Below, in pieces: positions 27,015 to 38,599 of a stretch of 64,000 nt of DNA (the first letter of the stretch is position 1; each line of letters begins with the position of its first letter). Source of the DNA: Phocoena phocoena (Eukaryota; Chordata; Mammalia; Artiodactyla; Phocoenidae); NCBI RefSeq assembly GCF_963924675.1, contig NC_089220.1, positions 85,873,168-85,937,167 of the forward strand, given 5' to 3'. The notes below the pieces were generated by a model that was not told the DNA's origin, ran no database searches, and was given only the letters and a program-made list of their open reading frames with translations. A program made the position numbers and the translations under genes.

Positions 27015-27964
27015 ATGAAAAGGCAGAGGGCTATGTACCAGATGAAGGAACAAGATAAAACGCCAGAAAAACAACTAAATGAAGTGGAGATAGGCAACCT
27101 TCCAGAAAAAGAATTCAGAATAATGATAGTGAAGAGGATCCAGGACCTTGGAAAAAGAATGGAGACAAAGATAGAGAAGATGCAAGAAATGTTTAACAAA
27201 GACCTGGAAGAAATAAAGAACAAACAAACAGAGATGAACAATACAATAACTGAAATGAAAACTACACTAGAAGAAATCAATAGCAGAATAACTGAGGCAG
27301 AAGAACGGATAAGTGACCTGGAACACAGAGTGGTGGAATTCACTGCTGTGGAACAGAATAAAGAAAAAAGAATGAAAAGAAATGAAGACAGTGTAAGAGA
27401 CCTCTGGGGCAACATTAAACGCAATAACATTTGCATTATATGGGTCCCAGAAGGAGAAGAGAGAGAGAAAGGACCCGAGAAAATATTTGAAGAGATTATA
27501 GTCGAAAACTTCCCTAACATGGGAAAGGAAAGAGCCACCCAAGTCCAGGAAGTGCAGCAAGTCCCATACAGGATAAACCCAAGGAGAAACACACCGAGAC
27601 ACATAGTAATCAAATTGGCAAAAAATAAAAACAGAAAAATTATTGAAAGCAGCAAGGGAAAAACTACAAATAATATACAAGGGAACTCCCATAAGGTTAA
27701 CAGCTGATTTCTCAGCAGAAACTGTACAAGCCAGAAGGGAGTGGCATGATATACTTAAAGTGATGAAAGAGAAGAACCTACAACCAAGATTACTCTACCT
27801 GACTCAAAAACGATGTTAAAAAAAAAAGAAAAAGATTACTTTACCTGGCAAGGATCTCATTCAGATTCAATGGAGAAATCAAAAGCTTTACAGACAAGCA
27901 AAAGCTAAGAGAATTAAGAACCACCAAACCAGCTCTACAACAAATGCCAAAGGAACTTCTCTAA
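27015..27964 (+). pseudogene. L1-B ORF1 remnant
   Basis: ORF1p is the L1 RNA-binding trimer. The N-terminal and coiled-coil parts are open for 230 codons (27015-27707; MKRQRAMYQM, long heptad-rich helix, RRNTPRHIVIKLAK). It then shifts frame at about 27640-27690 and stops at 27705-27707. The C-terminal domain continues in another frame and is broken again by a 31-bp insertion with a 15-bp duplication at 27801-27846. The usual terminal stop is TAA 27962-27964. Confidence 0.88.
27801..27846 (+). mobile_element. Micro-retroinsertion with 15-bp TSD in L1-B ORF1
   Basis: Thirty-one bases (27801-27831), about 16 nt of unknown source followed by an A-rich tail, lie between AAGATTACTCTACCT (27786-27800) and AAGATTACTTTACCT (27832-27846). 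L1-A and L1-C lack the insertion. Confidence 0.85.
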
Positions 27965-28022
27965 GTGGGAAACACAAGAGAAGAAAACGACCTACAAAAA
28001 CAAACCCAAAACAATTCAGAAA

Positions 28023-29063
28023 ATGTTCACAGGAACATACATATCAATAATTACCTTACATGTGAATGGATTAAATGCTCCAACCAATAGACACAGGCTT
28101 GCTGAATGGATACAAAAACAAGACCCATATATATGCTGTCTACAAGAGACCCACTTCAGACCTAGGGACACATACAGACTGAAAGTGAGGGGATGGAAAA
28201 AGATATTCCATGCAAACGGAAATCAAAAGAAAGCTGGAGGAGCAATACTCGTATCAGATAAAATAGACTTTAAAATAAAGAATGTTACAAGAGACAACGA
28301 AGGACACTACATAATGATCAAGGGATCAATCCAAGAAGATATAACAATTATAAATATATATGCACCCAACATAGGAGCACTTGAATACATAAGGCAACTG
28401 CTAACAGCTCTAAAAGAGGAAATAAACAGTAACACAATAATAGCGGGGGACTCTTAACACCTCACTTACACAAGGGACAGACCATCCAAAATGAAAATAA
28501 ATAAGGAAACAGAAGCTTTAAATGACACAACAGACCAGATAGATTTAATTGATATTTATAGGACATTCCATCCAAAAACAGCAGATTACACTTTCTTCTC
28601 AAGTGCACACAGAACATTCTCCAGGAGAGATCACATCTTGGGGCACAAATCAAGCCTCAGTAAATTTAAGAAAATTGAAATCATATCAAGCATCTTTTCT
28701 GACCACAACGCTATGAGATTAGAAATGAATTACAGGGGAAACAAACGTAAAAAACACAAACACATGGAGGCTAAACACTACGTTACTAAATAACCAAGAG
28801 ATCATTGAATAAATCAAAGAGGAAATCAAAAAATACCTAGAGACAAATGACAACAGACACCGCAGAAACACAAAGCATCCTAAGAGACTACTACAAGCAA
28901 CTCTATGCCAATAAAATGGACAACCTGGAAGAAATGGACAAATTCTTAGAAAGGTATGACCTTCCAAGACTGAACCAGGAAGAAATAGAAAATATGAACA
29001 GACCAATCACAAGTAATTAAATTGAAACTGCGATTAAAAATCTTCCAACAAACAAAAGTCCAG
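28023..29063 (+). pseudogene. L1-B ORF2 remnant: endonuclease domain, rest deleted
   Basis: The ATG at 28023 opens the endonuclease domain (MFTGTYISIITLHVNGL, LQETHF). A frameshift near 28450 ends it at 28457, in the GDFNT-equivalent motif. The reading continues at 28491-28793. At about 28851 roughly 370 bp of linker is deleted compared with L1-A and L1-C. A short RT start follows, then truncation at 29063. Confidence 0.88.
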
Positions 29064-29270
29064 GGCCCTGGTGGCACAGTGGTTGAGAGTCCACCTGCCA
29101 GTGCAGGGGACACGGGTTCGTGCCCCGGTCCGGGAAGATCCCACATGCCATGGAGCGGCTGGGCCCGTGGGCCATGGCCGCTGAGCCTGCGCGTCCGGAG
29201 CCTGTGCTCCGCAAAGGCAGAGGCCACAGAAGTGAGAGGCCCACGTACCGCAAAAAAAAAAAAAAAAAAT
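29064..29270 (+). mobile_element. Short CHR-type SINE with truncated head, no TSD
   Basis: The first bases of the head (GGGCTT) are missing; it begins at CCCTGGTGGCACAG straight after L1-B. The tail is poly(A) at 29252-29269. The flanks (AAAAGTCCAGG and TCAATTCACAAAATT) do not repeat. Confidence 0.9.
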
Positions 29271-30835
29271 CAATTCACAAAATTCATCAGATTAACAGTC
29301 TAAAAAAGAAAACTACATGATCTATCATTTGATGCAGGAGAAGCACTTGACAAAATTCAACAGTCATTCATGATATAAACTCTCAGCAAACTAAGAGTAG
29401 AAGGGCATTTTCTCAACCTGATAAAGGGCAGATAAAAAACAAAAAAAGCTGCTCAAACTGATCAACAGATTTAACAACATTCTAAATGAAATTCAAGCAA
29501 AAGGCACTAAATAGACAAGCTGATTCTAAAATTTATGTGAAAAGGCAAAGGAACCAAAATACCTAAAACAGTTTTGAAAAATAGTAATAAAGTTGGAGGA
29601 ATCACACTACATGATTTTAAGACTTACTACTATATAGTGACAGTAATCAAGACCTTGTGCTATTGGCAAAGGCTTATTAATCATACTACAGGTAAATGAA
29701 ATAGAGTCCATAAATAGATCCACACAAATATGGCCAATTAAATTTTTAGCTTTTTAAAAATGTAAATATAATCCACATACCATCATTTTAAAGTATACAA
29801 TTCAGTGGTTTGTAGTATATTCACAAGGCTGTGTATTCACCACCACTATCCAATTCCAGAACTTTTTCACCATCCAAAAAAGAAACCCCATACTTACTAG
29901 CTGTCACTCTCTATTCCCTCCTTTCCCTGGTCCCTGGCAACCACTAGTCTATTTTCTGTCTCTATAGCTTTGCCTATTCTAGGCCAAGTGATATTTGACA
30001 AAGACGCAAAGGCCATTCAACACAGAAGAGACAATTTCCAACAAAGTGCTGGAACAACTGTACATGTGTATGTAAAAACATGAACCTCAATCTAAACCTC
30101 AAACCTTATATACAAAACTTAACTCACATTGCATCACAGATCTAAATGTAGAATACAAAACATTTAGAAATAAACTGGTAAGCAAATCTTTGTGCAAAGG
30201 ATTTTGGACATGATACTTAAAGCACATTTTATAAAAGAAAAAAAAAACTGATAAACTGAACTTTACCAAAATTGAAAACTTTTACTCTGTGAAAGACACT
30301 GTTACAAAATTGAAAAGACAAGCTACATACTGGAAGAAAATGTTTGCAAATCATAATATCCAACCAAGGGCTTGTATCAAAATATATAGAGAACACTTAA
30401 AATTCAACTGTAGAAAACAAATGACCCAATTTAAAACTGGGCAAAAGACAGACACTTCACCAAAGAGGTTATACTGATTGCAAATAAATACATGAAAAGA
30501 TGTTTGACATCACTTGCTGGTCTCCAAAAGTTACATACTGTATGATTATATTTATATGACATTCTCAAAAGGATAAAACTAGAGTGACAGAGAATAGATG
30601 AGTGGTTGTGAAGAGTTAGAGGTGGGATGAAGGTATGATTACAAAGGGACAGTATGAAGGAGTTTTGGGGGACTGTAGAGCTATTATGAATACTTATGAA
30701 TACTATTATGAACTATTACGATTATTATTATGATTATAGTGAAGGTTACATGAATCTACACACATGCTAGAACTCATAGAACTGTAGAACCCAAAAAAGT
30801 CATTTACCATGTTAATTTTTTTAATAAATAAAATT
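29271..30835 (+). mobile_element. Old L1 ORF2 and 3' UTR remnant
   Basis: It starts in the RT region (GATGCAGGAGAAGCACTTGA corresponds to GATGCAGAAAAAGC of L1-A), continues through AACTCACATTGCATCACAGA and ends near AATAAATAAAATTAATTTG. It is interrupted at about 29757-29990 by another L1 3' end in the opposite orientation. Confidence 0.75.
29757..29990 (-). mobile_element. Antisense old L1 3' UTR fragment nested in old L1
   Basis: TACAATTCAGTGGTTTGTAG, CACCACTATCCAATTCCAGA and CCTGGCAACCACTAGTCTA are standard antisense L1 3' UTR blocks. The host L1 resumes with GGCCAAGTGATATTTGAC; GGCCAA is present on both sides. Confidence 0.7.
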
Positions 30836-31084
30836 AATTTGTAAAAAGAAAATCCACAATTATCTGAGAAGATGGTAAAATATTCCTCCCTTTTCCAATA
30901 GTGTATCTGAATAAGGCCATATTCTCTTCATATGCTTCAACCAAAGCAATATATTGCAACAAACTGAACACAGAAGTATGAGAATCCGGCTGTCTTCTAT
31001 GGGGCCAGACGTTAAAGAGACTTGAAAAAATGTAAAACAATGCCACTTATTTCACCACCTGTTTTTCTGTTTTGGAAAATAGTA
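30836..31084. other. Intron 1, nothing recognised
   Basis: No gene or clear repeat seen. Confidence 0.4.
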
Positions 31085-31415
31085 TTATTTATTTATTTAT
31101 GGCTGCATTGGGTCTTCGTTGCTGCGTGCAGGCCTTCTCTAGTTGTGGTGAGCAGGGGCTACTCTTCGTTGCAGTGTGCGGGCTTCTCATTGCGTTGGCT
31201 TCTCTTGTTGTGGAACACGGGCTCTAGGTGCACAGGCTTCAGTAGTTGTGGCACACGGGCTCAGTAGTTGTGGCTCGTGGGCTCTAGAGCACAGGCTCAG
31301 TAGTTGTAAAGCGCACAGGCTTAGCTGCATGTGGGATCTTCCCGGACCAGGGCTCGAACCCATGCCCCCTGCACTGGCAGGTGGATTCTTAACCACTGTG
31401 CCACTAGGGAAGCCC
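31085..31415 (-). mobile_element. Long CHR-type SINE, minus strand
   Basis: Plus strand shows ATTTATTTATTTATGGCTGC at the tail end and CACTAGGGAAGCCC at the head end. Confidence 0.93.
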
Positions 31416-32485
31416 AGCTTTATTATTTTAAAATAAATAAACTTAAAATATGTTTTAATTTTAATACAGGAAATATCATTAGCTATAAATCCATGATAAA
31501 ACAAATAAACAACTCTTTAGGGTCCTCAATAAATTTTAAGATTGATAAGAGGTCCTGAGACCAGAGAGTTTGAGAACGGCTAAATTATGTTATACAAATC
31601 TATATTTGAATCAATCTATTAATAATCTTGATTTATTATATACAAAGTTATTTGGGTAAATTTTTAAATATTCTACAATCTGAACTTTTACCAATCATTC
31701 TTTCAATAAACAAACATTTGATGAGTACCCTGCCAAAAACTGTGGGAATACTAAGATAAATAAATCATGGTCCCTAGCCTTTAGGACAATAGGGACTCCA
31801 GGAGAGATTTCTCATAGGTAATGCTATTGGTAGAATATTCACTTGAACCTAAATGCAATAAGAGAAGAGTTGTGCAACTGGTTTGGAATTGAATTAGGTT
31901 AGAAAACTAATCAAAGAAAAACACAATACAATTATTACTTCCAGGAAAAAAAAACTAGTATAGAAAAGTTACTCACACTATATACCTACATCTATACCTA
32001 TATAGATATAAATTTCATGACTTAGATGTCAAAAGCATTTACAGAGTCATAATAACTTAAATTCTGAATATTGCCCTAACCAAAATTAAACTATAATAAT
32101 CGGAAGACCTAGCTGAGATAGGCTGTGAAAAAGCTAAATCCTCACCTTCCATAATGGAAAGCCAATAAATAATGACTAAAATTTAAAAATTAATCAGCAG
32201 CAATACAAGCATGTTCATTTGAGATATGGAGGTAAATACCAAAAGAATCAGCAAAAAGGGCAGAGTGGGGAGGCCAGGAGACTCTTCTTTTCTATAAAGA
32301 AATGTACAGAATCATTCAACTTTTTAAATTATGTGCATATTTAACTCTGATTAAAAATGAAAATTAAATTTAAAATGCAACTTGTAGAAGAACATTTAAA
32401 CATGAAAAAATATTCTTTATATTTTAAGTGCTTATAAAACAATATATATGATCTCATTTCTATTTTTTTAAAAAGTATACATATA
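31416..32485. other. Intron 1, nothing recognised
   Basis: AT-rich. A TATACCTACATCTATACCTA microrepeat at 31980-32000 is the only structure noted. Confidence 0.45.
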
Positions 32486-32836
32486 GGGGCTTCCCTGGTG
32501 GTGCAGCAGTTAAGAATCTACCTGCCAATGTAGGGGACACGGGCTCGAGCCCTGGTCTGGGAAGATCCCACATGCCGCAGAGCAACTAAGCCCGTGCGCC
32601 ACAACTACTGAGCCAGAGCTCTAGAGCCGGCAAACCACAACTACTGAACCCACATGCCACAACTACTGAAGCCTGAGCGCCTAGAGCCCGTGCTCCGCAA
32701 CAAGAGAAGCCACGACAATGAGAAGCCCATGCACCGCAACAAGGAGTAACCCCCGCTCACTGCAACTAGAGAAAGCGGGTGCACGGCAACGAAGACCCAA
32801 CACAGCCAAAAATAAATTAATTTTTTTTTAAAAAAG
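32486..32836 (+). mobile_element. Long CHR-type SINE
   Basis: GGGGCTTCCCTGGTGGTGCA head to AAAAATAAATTAATTTTTTT tail. Confidence 0.93.
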
Positions 32837-33009
32837 CCTGAACTCATATTTACCAACTATGAACTATGGTTATTCCTATATAGTATGATTATTTTCTTGG
32901 GATAGACTCCTCTTCTGTAAATTTACTATAGTAAACATGTATTTTTACAATAAGTAGAAAAACACTATTTTTAAAAGTTATAATTTTTAAGCCTCACATA
33001 TATGGTCAA

Positions 33010-34335
33010 AAAATTTTTAGAGAAGGGTGCCAAAACCATTCAACGGGGAAAGATCAATCTTTTCAACAAATGGCACTGGATAAACTGGATAGCCACATGC
33101 TAAAGAATAAAGCTGGACCCTTACTTTATACCATATATAAAAATTTACTGAAACTGGATCAAAGAACTAAATGTAAGATCCAAAATTATAAAACTCTTAG
33201 AACAATACATAGGGGAAAAGCTTCATGACATTGGATTTGGCAATGATTTCTTAGATATGACACCAAAAGAAAAGAAAAAAACAGATAAAGTGACTTCATC
33301 AAAATTAAAAACAAATAATTTTGATGAAGTGTCCATCAAGAGTAAAAATGCAACCTATAGAATGGGAGAACATATCTGCAAATAATATATCTGATAAGCG
33401 GTTAACATTTAGAATATATAAAGAAATCCTACAACTCAACAACAAAATAACAAACAACACAATTTTTAAAATGGGTAAAAGACCTGAATAGACATTTCTC
33501 CAAAGAAAATATACGAAGGATCATAAGCATGGAAAGATGCTCAACATCATTAATTAACTAGGAAAATGCAAATCAAACCACTTTACAACCCATTTAGAAT
33601 AACTATCAAAAAACATGAAAATAAGTGTTGGCAAAATTGTGGAGAAAGTGGAACCCATGTGCATTGCTGATGGAAATGAGGGATGAGGAAATGTGAAATG
33701 GTGCAGCCACTGTAGAAAACAGTACTGGAGGTTCCTCAAAAAAATTAAACATAGAATTATGATATAATTATGCAATTCCACCTTTGAGTATATACTCCAA
33801 AAAATTCAAAGGAGGGACTCAAAAAGATATTTTGTACACCAGTGTTCATGGCTGAATTATTCATTAGAGCCAAGAGGCAGAAGCACTCAAGTGTCCATCC
33901 CAAATGACAGATGAATGGATAAACAAAAATGTAGCACATATATACAAAGGAATATTATTCAATTTTAAAAAGGAAGGAAATTCTCACACATGGTACAACA
34001 TGAATGAACCTTGAAGACCTTATGTTAAGTGAAAAAAGCCAATCACAAAAGGTCAAATATATGATTCCATTTATAATAGGTAGCTAGATTAGTCAAATTC
34101 ATAGAGACAGAAGGTAGTTTCTGTCTAGTGGTTGCCAGGGGCTGCAAGGAGGAGGTAATAGGGATTTAGTGTGGGTACAAAGTTTCATTTTTGGGAAGAT
34201 GAAAAAGTTCTGGAGATGAATTGTGGTGATGGTTGCAGAACAATGTTAATATACGTAATGCCACTGAGCTGTACACTTAAAAATAGTTAAAATGGAAAAT
34301 CTAATGTATATTTTACCATGAAAAAAGTTTCTAAC
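33010..34335 (+). mobile_element. Old L1, ORF2 3' part and 3' UTR
   Basis: It contains AAATGGCACTGGATAAACTG, GACATTTCTCCAAAGAAAAT, AGGAATATTATTCAATTTTA and AACAATGTTAATATACGTAA, in the order of ORF2 C terminus then 3' UTR. A 14-bp inverted repeat at 33293-33330 replaces normal L1 sequence. Confidence 0.85.
33293..33330. repeat. Perfect 14-bp inverted repeat, 10-nt loop
   Basis: ACTTCATCAAAATT (33293-33306) and AATTTTGATGAAGT (33317-33330) are exact reverse complements. The second arm is not normal L1 sequence at this position. Confidence 0.95.
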
Positions 34336-34546
34336 ACTACTAGGTACCCCTCAGAAATATAATTACCAAATAATTTTCACCATATCTCACTTTAAATTAC
34401 CAGTAGAAAGATCATGAAACAAAGTAGTATCCTGGATACAGTCCTTCAAGATACTAATATAAAGCTAAAAATACACCTGTTCCAATTAGAAATTGAACCC
34501 TAAGGGAAAAGCCCAGAATCCTGTAAGCTACCGAGGTGTACTAGAT

Positions 34547-35090
34547 TGCTTCTAAAATGGCTCCCAATAATCCCTATCTCATGTTATTGATCCCTTCCCC
34601 TTTAGTGTGGGTGGATCCAGTCACTTGACTCTAATGAACAGAATACAGCAAAAGTGACAGGATATCACTTCTCAGATATAAAAGACTGTGACATCTACCT
34701 TGCTCATTGTCTCTCTCTGGCTCTACTTGCTTGCTCTGATGAGGAAAGCTGCCATGTTGCCCCAAGGAAAGACCCATGCGCTAGGACAACCTCTGCTAGC
34801 ATATGATTCCACTTACAAAAGGTACCAACAGCCCTCAGTCCAACCACCCACAAGGAATGGAATCATGCCAACAACCACTGGAGTAAGCTTGGAAACAGAT
34901 CCTTCCTCAGTTGTGCCTTTTGATGACTACAGCCTACCTTAATTGCAGTCTCTGACTCATCTTGAAACAGAGTACCCAGATGGCTGAGTCACACACAAAA
35001 TCCTGACCCACAGATTCTGTGAAATAATGCTGTTGTTTTAAAACAGTAAGTTAGGGGTAATTTGTTATGCAGCCATAGATAACTAACACA
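34547..35090 (+). repeat. LTR-like ancient repeat (MaLR/MLT-type), copy 2 of 4
   Basis: It starts TCTAAAATGGCTCCCAATAA and ends GGTAATTTGTTATGCAGCC then ATAGATAACTAACACA. An open piece at 34688-34942 is fortuitous. Confidence 0.62.
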
Positions 35091-35960
35091 CCAGGCTTCA
35101 CTGGTGTAAGACAATAGTTTCTCAAAGTTGTACACGAACCACAGGTTCTTTTTGATTCCACATCACGAATTATATCTGCAAAAATTAATGTAATCTGGCT
35201 GCAGTATCAATGCTGTCAAATAACTGTTTGGGATTCATTTTTTCAGTAAGCTAATAGCTTTAAAATAATCTTGGTGCAAGAAAATGAGATACTGCAAGAA
35301 AGAACTTAAATAATTCCTCCTTGGCAATATCTTCAATGACCTAAAATAGAAAGTAAACAGCATGATAATGAATTCAGACAGTGATGCTAAATCTGGAGGT
35401 GTTGCCAAAACAGACCCAAAGATGATCAAAATACAGACAGAACATACTAAATGGAGATTCAACTTGTAAAATACCATGTGGTGAAAAATCATTTGAAACA
35501 TTTGCTTGGTAGAAACAGATTGAGAAGAAAAATAGCTAACAAATTAATAAGTAAATACTGACAATCCCCTAGATTACAAACTAGGGGATGATGAAGACCA
35601 TATCATAGTCACTATATTCTCTGCCATAATCAAAAATTATGAACTTTGCAGTTAATCAATAGATATTTGGTGAAGTAATTTAATTAACCAGATGAAAATG
35701 AGACATCAAACTGTATGTAATTTATAAGTCATACAGGTTCACATATACGAGTGTAACAGAAAGATGAGAGGAAAAATGAGAACTAAAAGGAGAATGAAAA
35801 TAAAAATGATAAGACACAAAGGCAAATGGATAAAAACTGTACTAATATAAGAATTCCAAAAACATAAACCAGACCAAACCATACTTAATGAAGATAACTC
35901 CCTACAAGAGTATTGTCTGAGAAATTAATAACACTGCAGTGTGTTTATTGTCTTTTAGCT
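35091..35960. other. Intron 1, nothing recognised
   Basis: No gene or clear repeat recognised. Confidence 0.45.
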
Positions 35961-35969
35961 CCAGGGACC

Positions 35970-36318
35970 TCACAGAATAGAGATTAAGACCAGACTATCT
36001 GGGGAATTCCCTGGCGGCCCAGTGGTTAGGACTCCGTGCTCTCACTGCCAAGGGGCTGGGTTCAATCCCTGGTCAGAGGACAAAGATCCCACAGCTGTGC
36101 GGGGAGGGGGAGACCAGACTACCTAGATTCAAATCCTGGCTGTATAACCTAGGACCCACTACTTAACTTCTCTATGCCTCAATTTCCTCAACTATAGAAA
36201 AGAGATAACAACTGTGGCTATTTAAGGATTAAAAGTGATAATACATGATATATGTAAAGTGCTTACTCATCACAGTGCCTGCTACACTGACTGTGCCCAA
36301 TAAATGGTAATCATTACT
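35970..36318 (+). repeat. MIR element split by a SINE
   Basis: The MIR body is clear on the right: TTCAAATCCTGGCTGTATAA, CTTAACTTCTCTATGCCTCA, GTGCCTGCTACACTGA and CAATAAATGGTAATCATTA. Its left part ends at 36000, where a Bov-tA-like SINE is inserted. Confidence 0.85.
36001..36110 (+). mobile_element. Bov-tA-like short SINE inside MIR
   Basis: GGGAATTCCCTGGCGGCCCA head, GGTTCAATCCCTGGTCAGAG. The flanks AGACCAGACTATCT (left) and AGACCAGACTACCT (36111-36124) form a TSD with one mismatch. The tail is G-rich (GGGGAGGGGG) rather than A-rich. Confidence 0.9.
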
Positions 36319-36774
36319 TACTACATCATTTTGCATGCTTCTTAGCCAACAGAAGAAGAAATAGTCACATTCACAAACATAATGTTATCCAAAACAGTCC
36401 CTGAAGTGCTTGAATGTTGATGAAAGAAAATCATCATGTTTGCATGGAAGACTAGAATTTAAACCTAGTATGCAAGTATTACTTATCAAATTCATATAGA
36501 AATGTTTTTGTCAGCAAGAGAAATTATTACTCTACCACTATGATTACAAATTAAATTATAGCATTTGCATTGTTATAATTTTGCTCTTAAAGTTAACAGA
36601 AAAATTAGTTGACCAAAAAGGGAATAAAAATAAACCTACTATTTCCAGGTTGGAAAAAGTATAAATTAGTTCCCAAACGTGCTTTCACTTGAAGCAAATT
36701 TTGAGTACCCACCTACGTAAAAAAAGGAAGCACTGTCATAGTGAATATAAAAAAAGAAATTATTTAAATATAAA
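36319..36774. other. Intron 1, nothing recognised
   Basis: No gene or clear repeat seen. Confidence 0.4.
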
Positions 36775-37720
36775 AAGTAAAGACTCTCACACACTGCTAG
36801 TAGGAATGTACTTTGGAAAATAGTTCTGTATTATAAAGTAAAGCCGAAAATATGCACGTACTGTGACCCAGCAACCCTTTTCCTAGGTATATCCTAAAGA
36901 CACTCTTCTCTCACGTGCACCAGGAAATATGTACAAGAATTTTCAGTCACACTGTCCATAAATGCCAAAAACTGAAACAACTCAAATGTCCAGCAAGAGA
37001 AGAATGGATAAATTATAATATACTCATACAGTGAAAAAATGTACTAGCTTCCTACTGCTGACGTAACAAATTACCACAAATTTAGCAGCAAAACAACATA
37101 AATTTATAGTCTTACAGTTCTGGAGATCAGAAGTCCAGGCTTCCACTGGGGCTAAAATCAAGGTATCAGCAAGGCTATGCTCCTTCTGGAGGCTCTAGAG
37201 GAGAATCCTCTTCCTTGCCTTTTCCAACTTCTAGAAGTTGCCTTCATTCTTTGGCTCATGGCCGCATCCTCCACCTTCAAAGCTGGAGTAGTGTAGTTAG
37301 CATCTTCAAATCTCTCTGACCTCTGCTTCCATCATCACATCTCCTTACTTCTCTCTGACAAAATATATATGCCTCCCTCTTACAGGACCCTTGTGAGTAC
37401 ACTAAACCCACCTGGAAAATCAAGGATAATCTTCCCAACTCAGAGCTTTAAGTTAATCACACCTGCAAAGTCCATTCTGCCTATAAGGTAACATATTCAG
37501 AAATTTCAGGGATTAGAAAGTGAGTATCTTTGGGGGGACCATTATTCTACCTGCCACAAAAAATATGCTAAGAAAATGAAACTACTGCTACTCTGAACTA
37601 CATGACTAAATCTCAGTATAGACATTGAAAAAAATCAAGCAAGACAAAAGTATACTTACAACATAAGTCTATGTAAGGTTCAAAATTAAGCAAAACTAAA
37701 CTATGTTAAATAGGGAGGCA
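36775..37720 (+). mobile_element. Old L1 ORF2 end, split by LTR-like repeat
   Basis: The left part (GTGACCCAGCAACCC, TCAAATGTCCAGCAAGAG) and right part (37560-37720: AATGAAACTACTGCTACTCT) are consecutive parts of L1 ORF2's end. The 37040-37557 repeat lies between. Confidence 0.65.
37040..37557 (+). repeat. LTR-like ancient repeat of a second family
   Basis: It runs from TACTAGCTTCCTACTGCTGA to ATTATTCTACCTGCCACA, with TTCTGGAGATCAGAAGTCCA and CTCTGACCTCTGCTTCCATC inside. This is a widespread mammalian repeat with LTR-like ends; I do not assign a name. It is inserted in an old L1. Confidence 0.6.
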
Positions 37721-37889
37721 AGTATAGGTAGTAAGTCTATAAAGAAAAAACAAGGACATGATTTTTCATAAAAAGCACAAGAATGAATTCCTTTGGGGGT
37801 AAGAAAAGGAGATAAGGAAAGGGCTTCTGAGATGCTGGCAATGTTCTATTTCTTGACCACTTGGCCTTATAATTATCCTTTAAACTGTA

Positions 37890-38335
37890 CAGGGGGCTTC
37901 CCTGGTGGCACAGTGGGTAAGAAACCACCTACCAATGCAGGAGACACGGATTCAATCCTTGGTCTGGGAAAGTCCCACACGTCACAGAGCAACTAAGCCC
38001 GTGTGCCACAACTACTGAGCCTGCGCTCTAGAGCCCGTGCACTACAACTACTGAGCCTGCACTCTAGAGCCTGCGAGCCACATCTACTGAGCCTGTGTGC
38101 TGCAACAACTGAGCCTGCACTCTAGAACCCGCGAGCCATGTCTACTGAGCCTGCGCTCTGCAACTACTGAAGCCCGAGCACCTAGAGCACTTGCTCCCCA
38201 ACAAGAGAAGCCACCACAATCAGAAGCCTGTGCACCTCAATGAAGAGTAGCTTCAGCTTGCCACAACTAGAGAAAGCTCGCATGCAATAATGAAGACCCA
38301 ACACAGCCAAAAATAAAGTAAATAAAATAAATTTA
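37890..38335 (+). mobile_element. Long CHR-type SINE with expanded internal repeats
   Basis: The head GGGGCTTCCCTGGTGGCACA and the tail CCAAAAATAAAGTAAATAAA are normal. The body has four successive TACTGAGCCTGC-type units instead of one or two, so the copy is about 445 bp. Confidence 0.92.
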
Positions 38336-38599
38336 AACTGTACCTATAATTAATGTATCTTATAAAAAGAACAGTAACAGATAATTGCCATATAAACCAG
38401 AGCAGGGAAATCCAGACACAAACTAGATAGGCAACAACCATCTAGCAGTATGACAGATAGCAGAAGACTGTCCCATCTATACAATGGTAAAAAGCCAGGT
38501 AATCTGTGAGCTGAGCATGAAGCAGAAATCTAGGTTCAGAGTAAAGAAAGAGGCTTAGAAGCACATGCACAATTACATGTCTTCTAAGACATATCTTCT

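Larger units (their letters stand above)
26112..29063 (+). mobile_element. L1-B: young L1 with complete 5' UTR, 3'-truncated
   Basis: The copy begins with CCAAGATGGCGG (26121-26132), the YY1-like site typical of L1 5' ends. It has a ~900-bp 5' UTR, ORF1 from 27015 and ORF2 from 28023. It stops abruptly in the RT domain at about 29063 (AACAAAAGTCCAGG). Everything after, including the FADD box, C terminus, 3' UTR and poly(A), is missing. Losing the 3' end is the reverse of normal 5' truncation and points to a later deletion or recombination. Confidence 0.92.

Noticed and set aside
26996..27655. 219-codon minus-strand frame, and its twin at 57544-58242
   Set aside because: Antisense shadows of L1 ORF1; the product is a low-complexity F/L/S-rich string.
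30690..30740. TTATGA/ATTATT microrepeats
   Set aside because: Simple AT-rich slippage within an old L1; no further structure.
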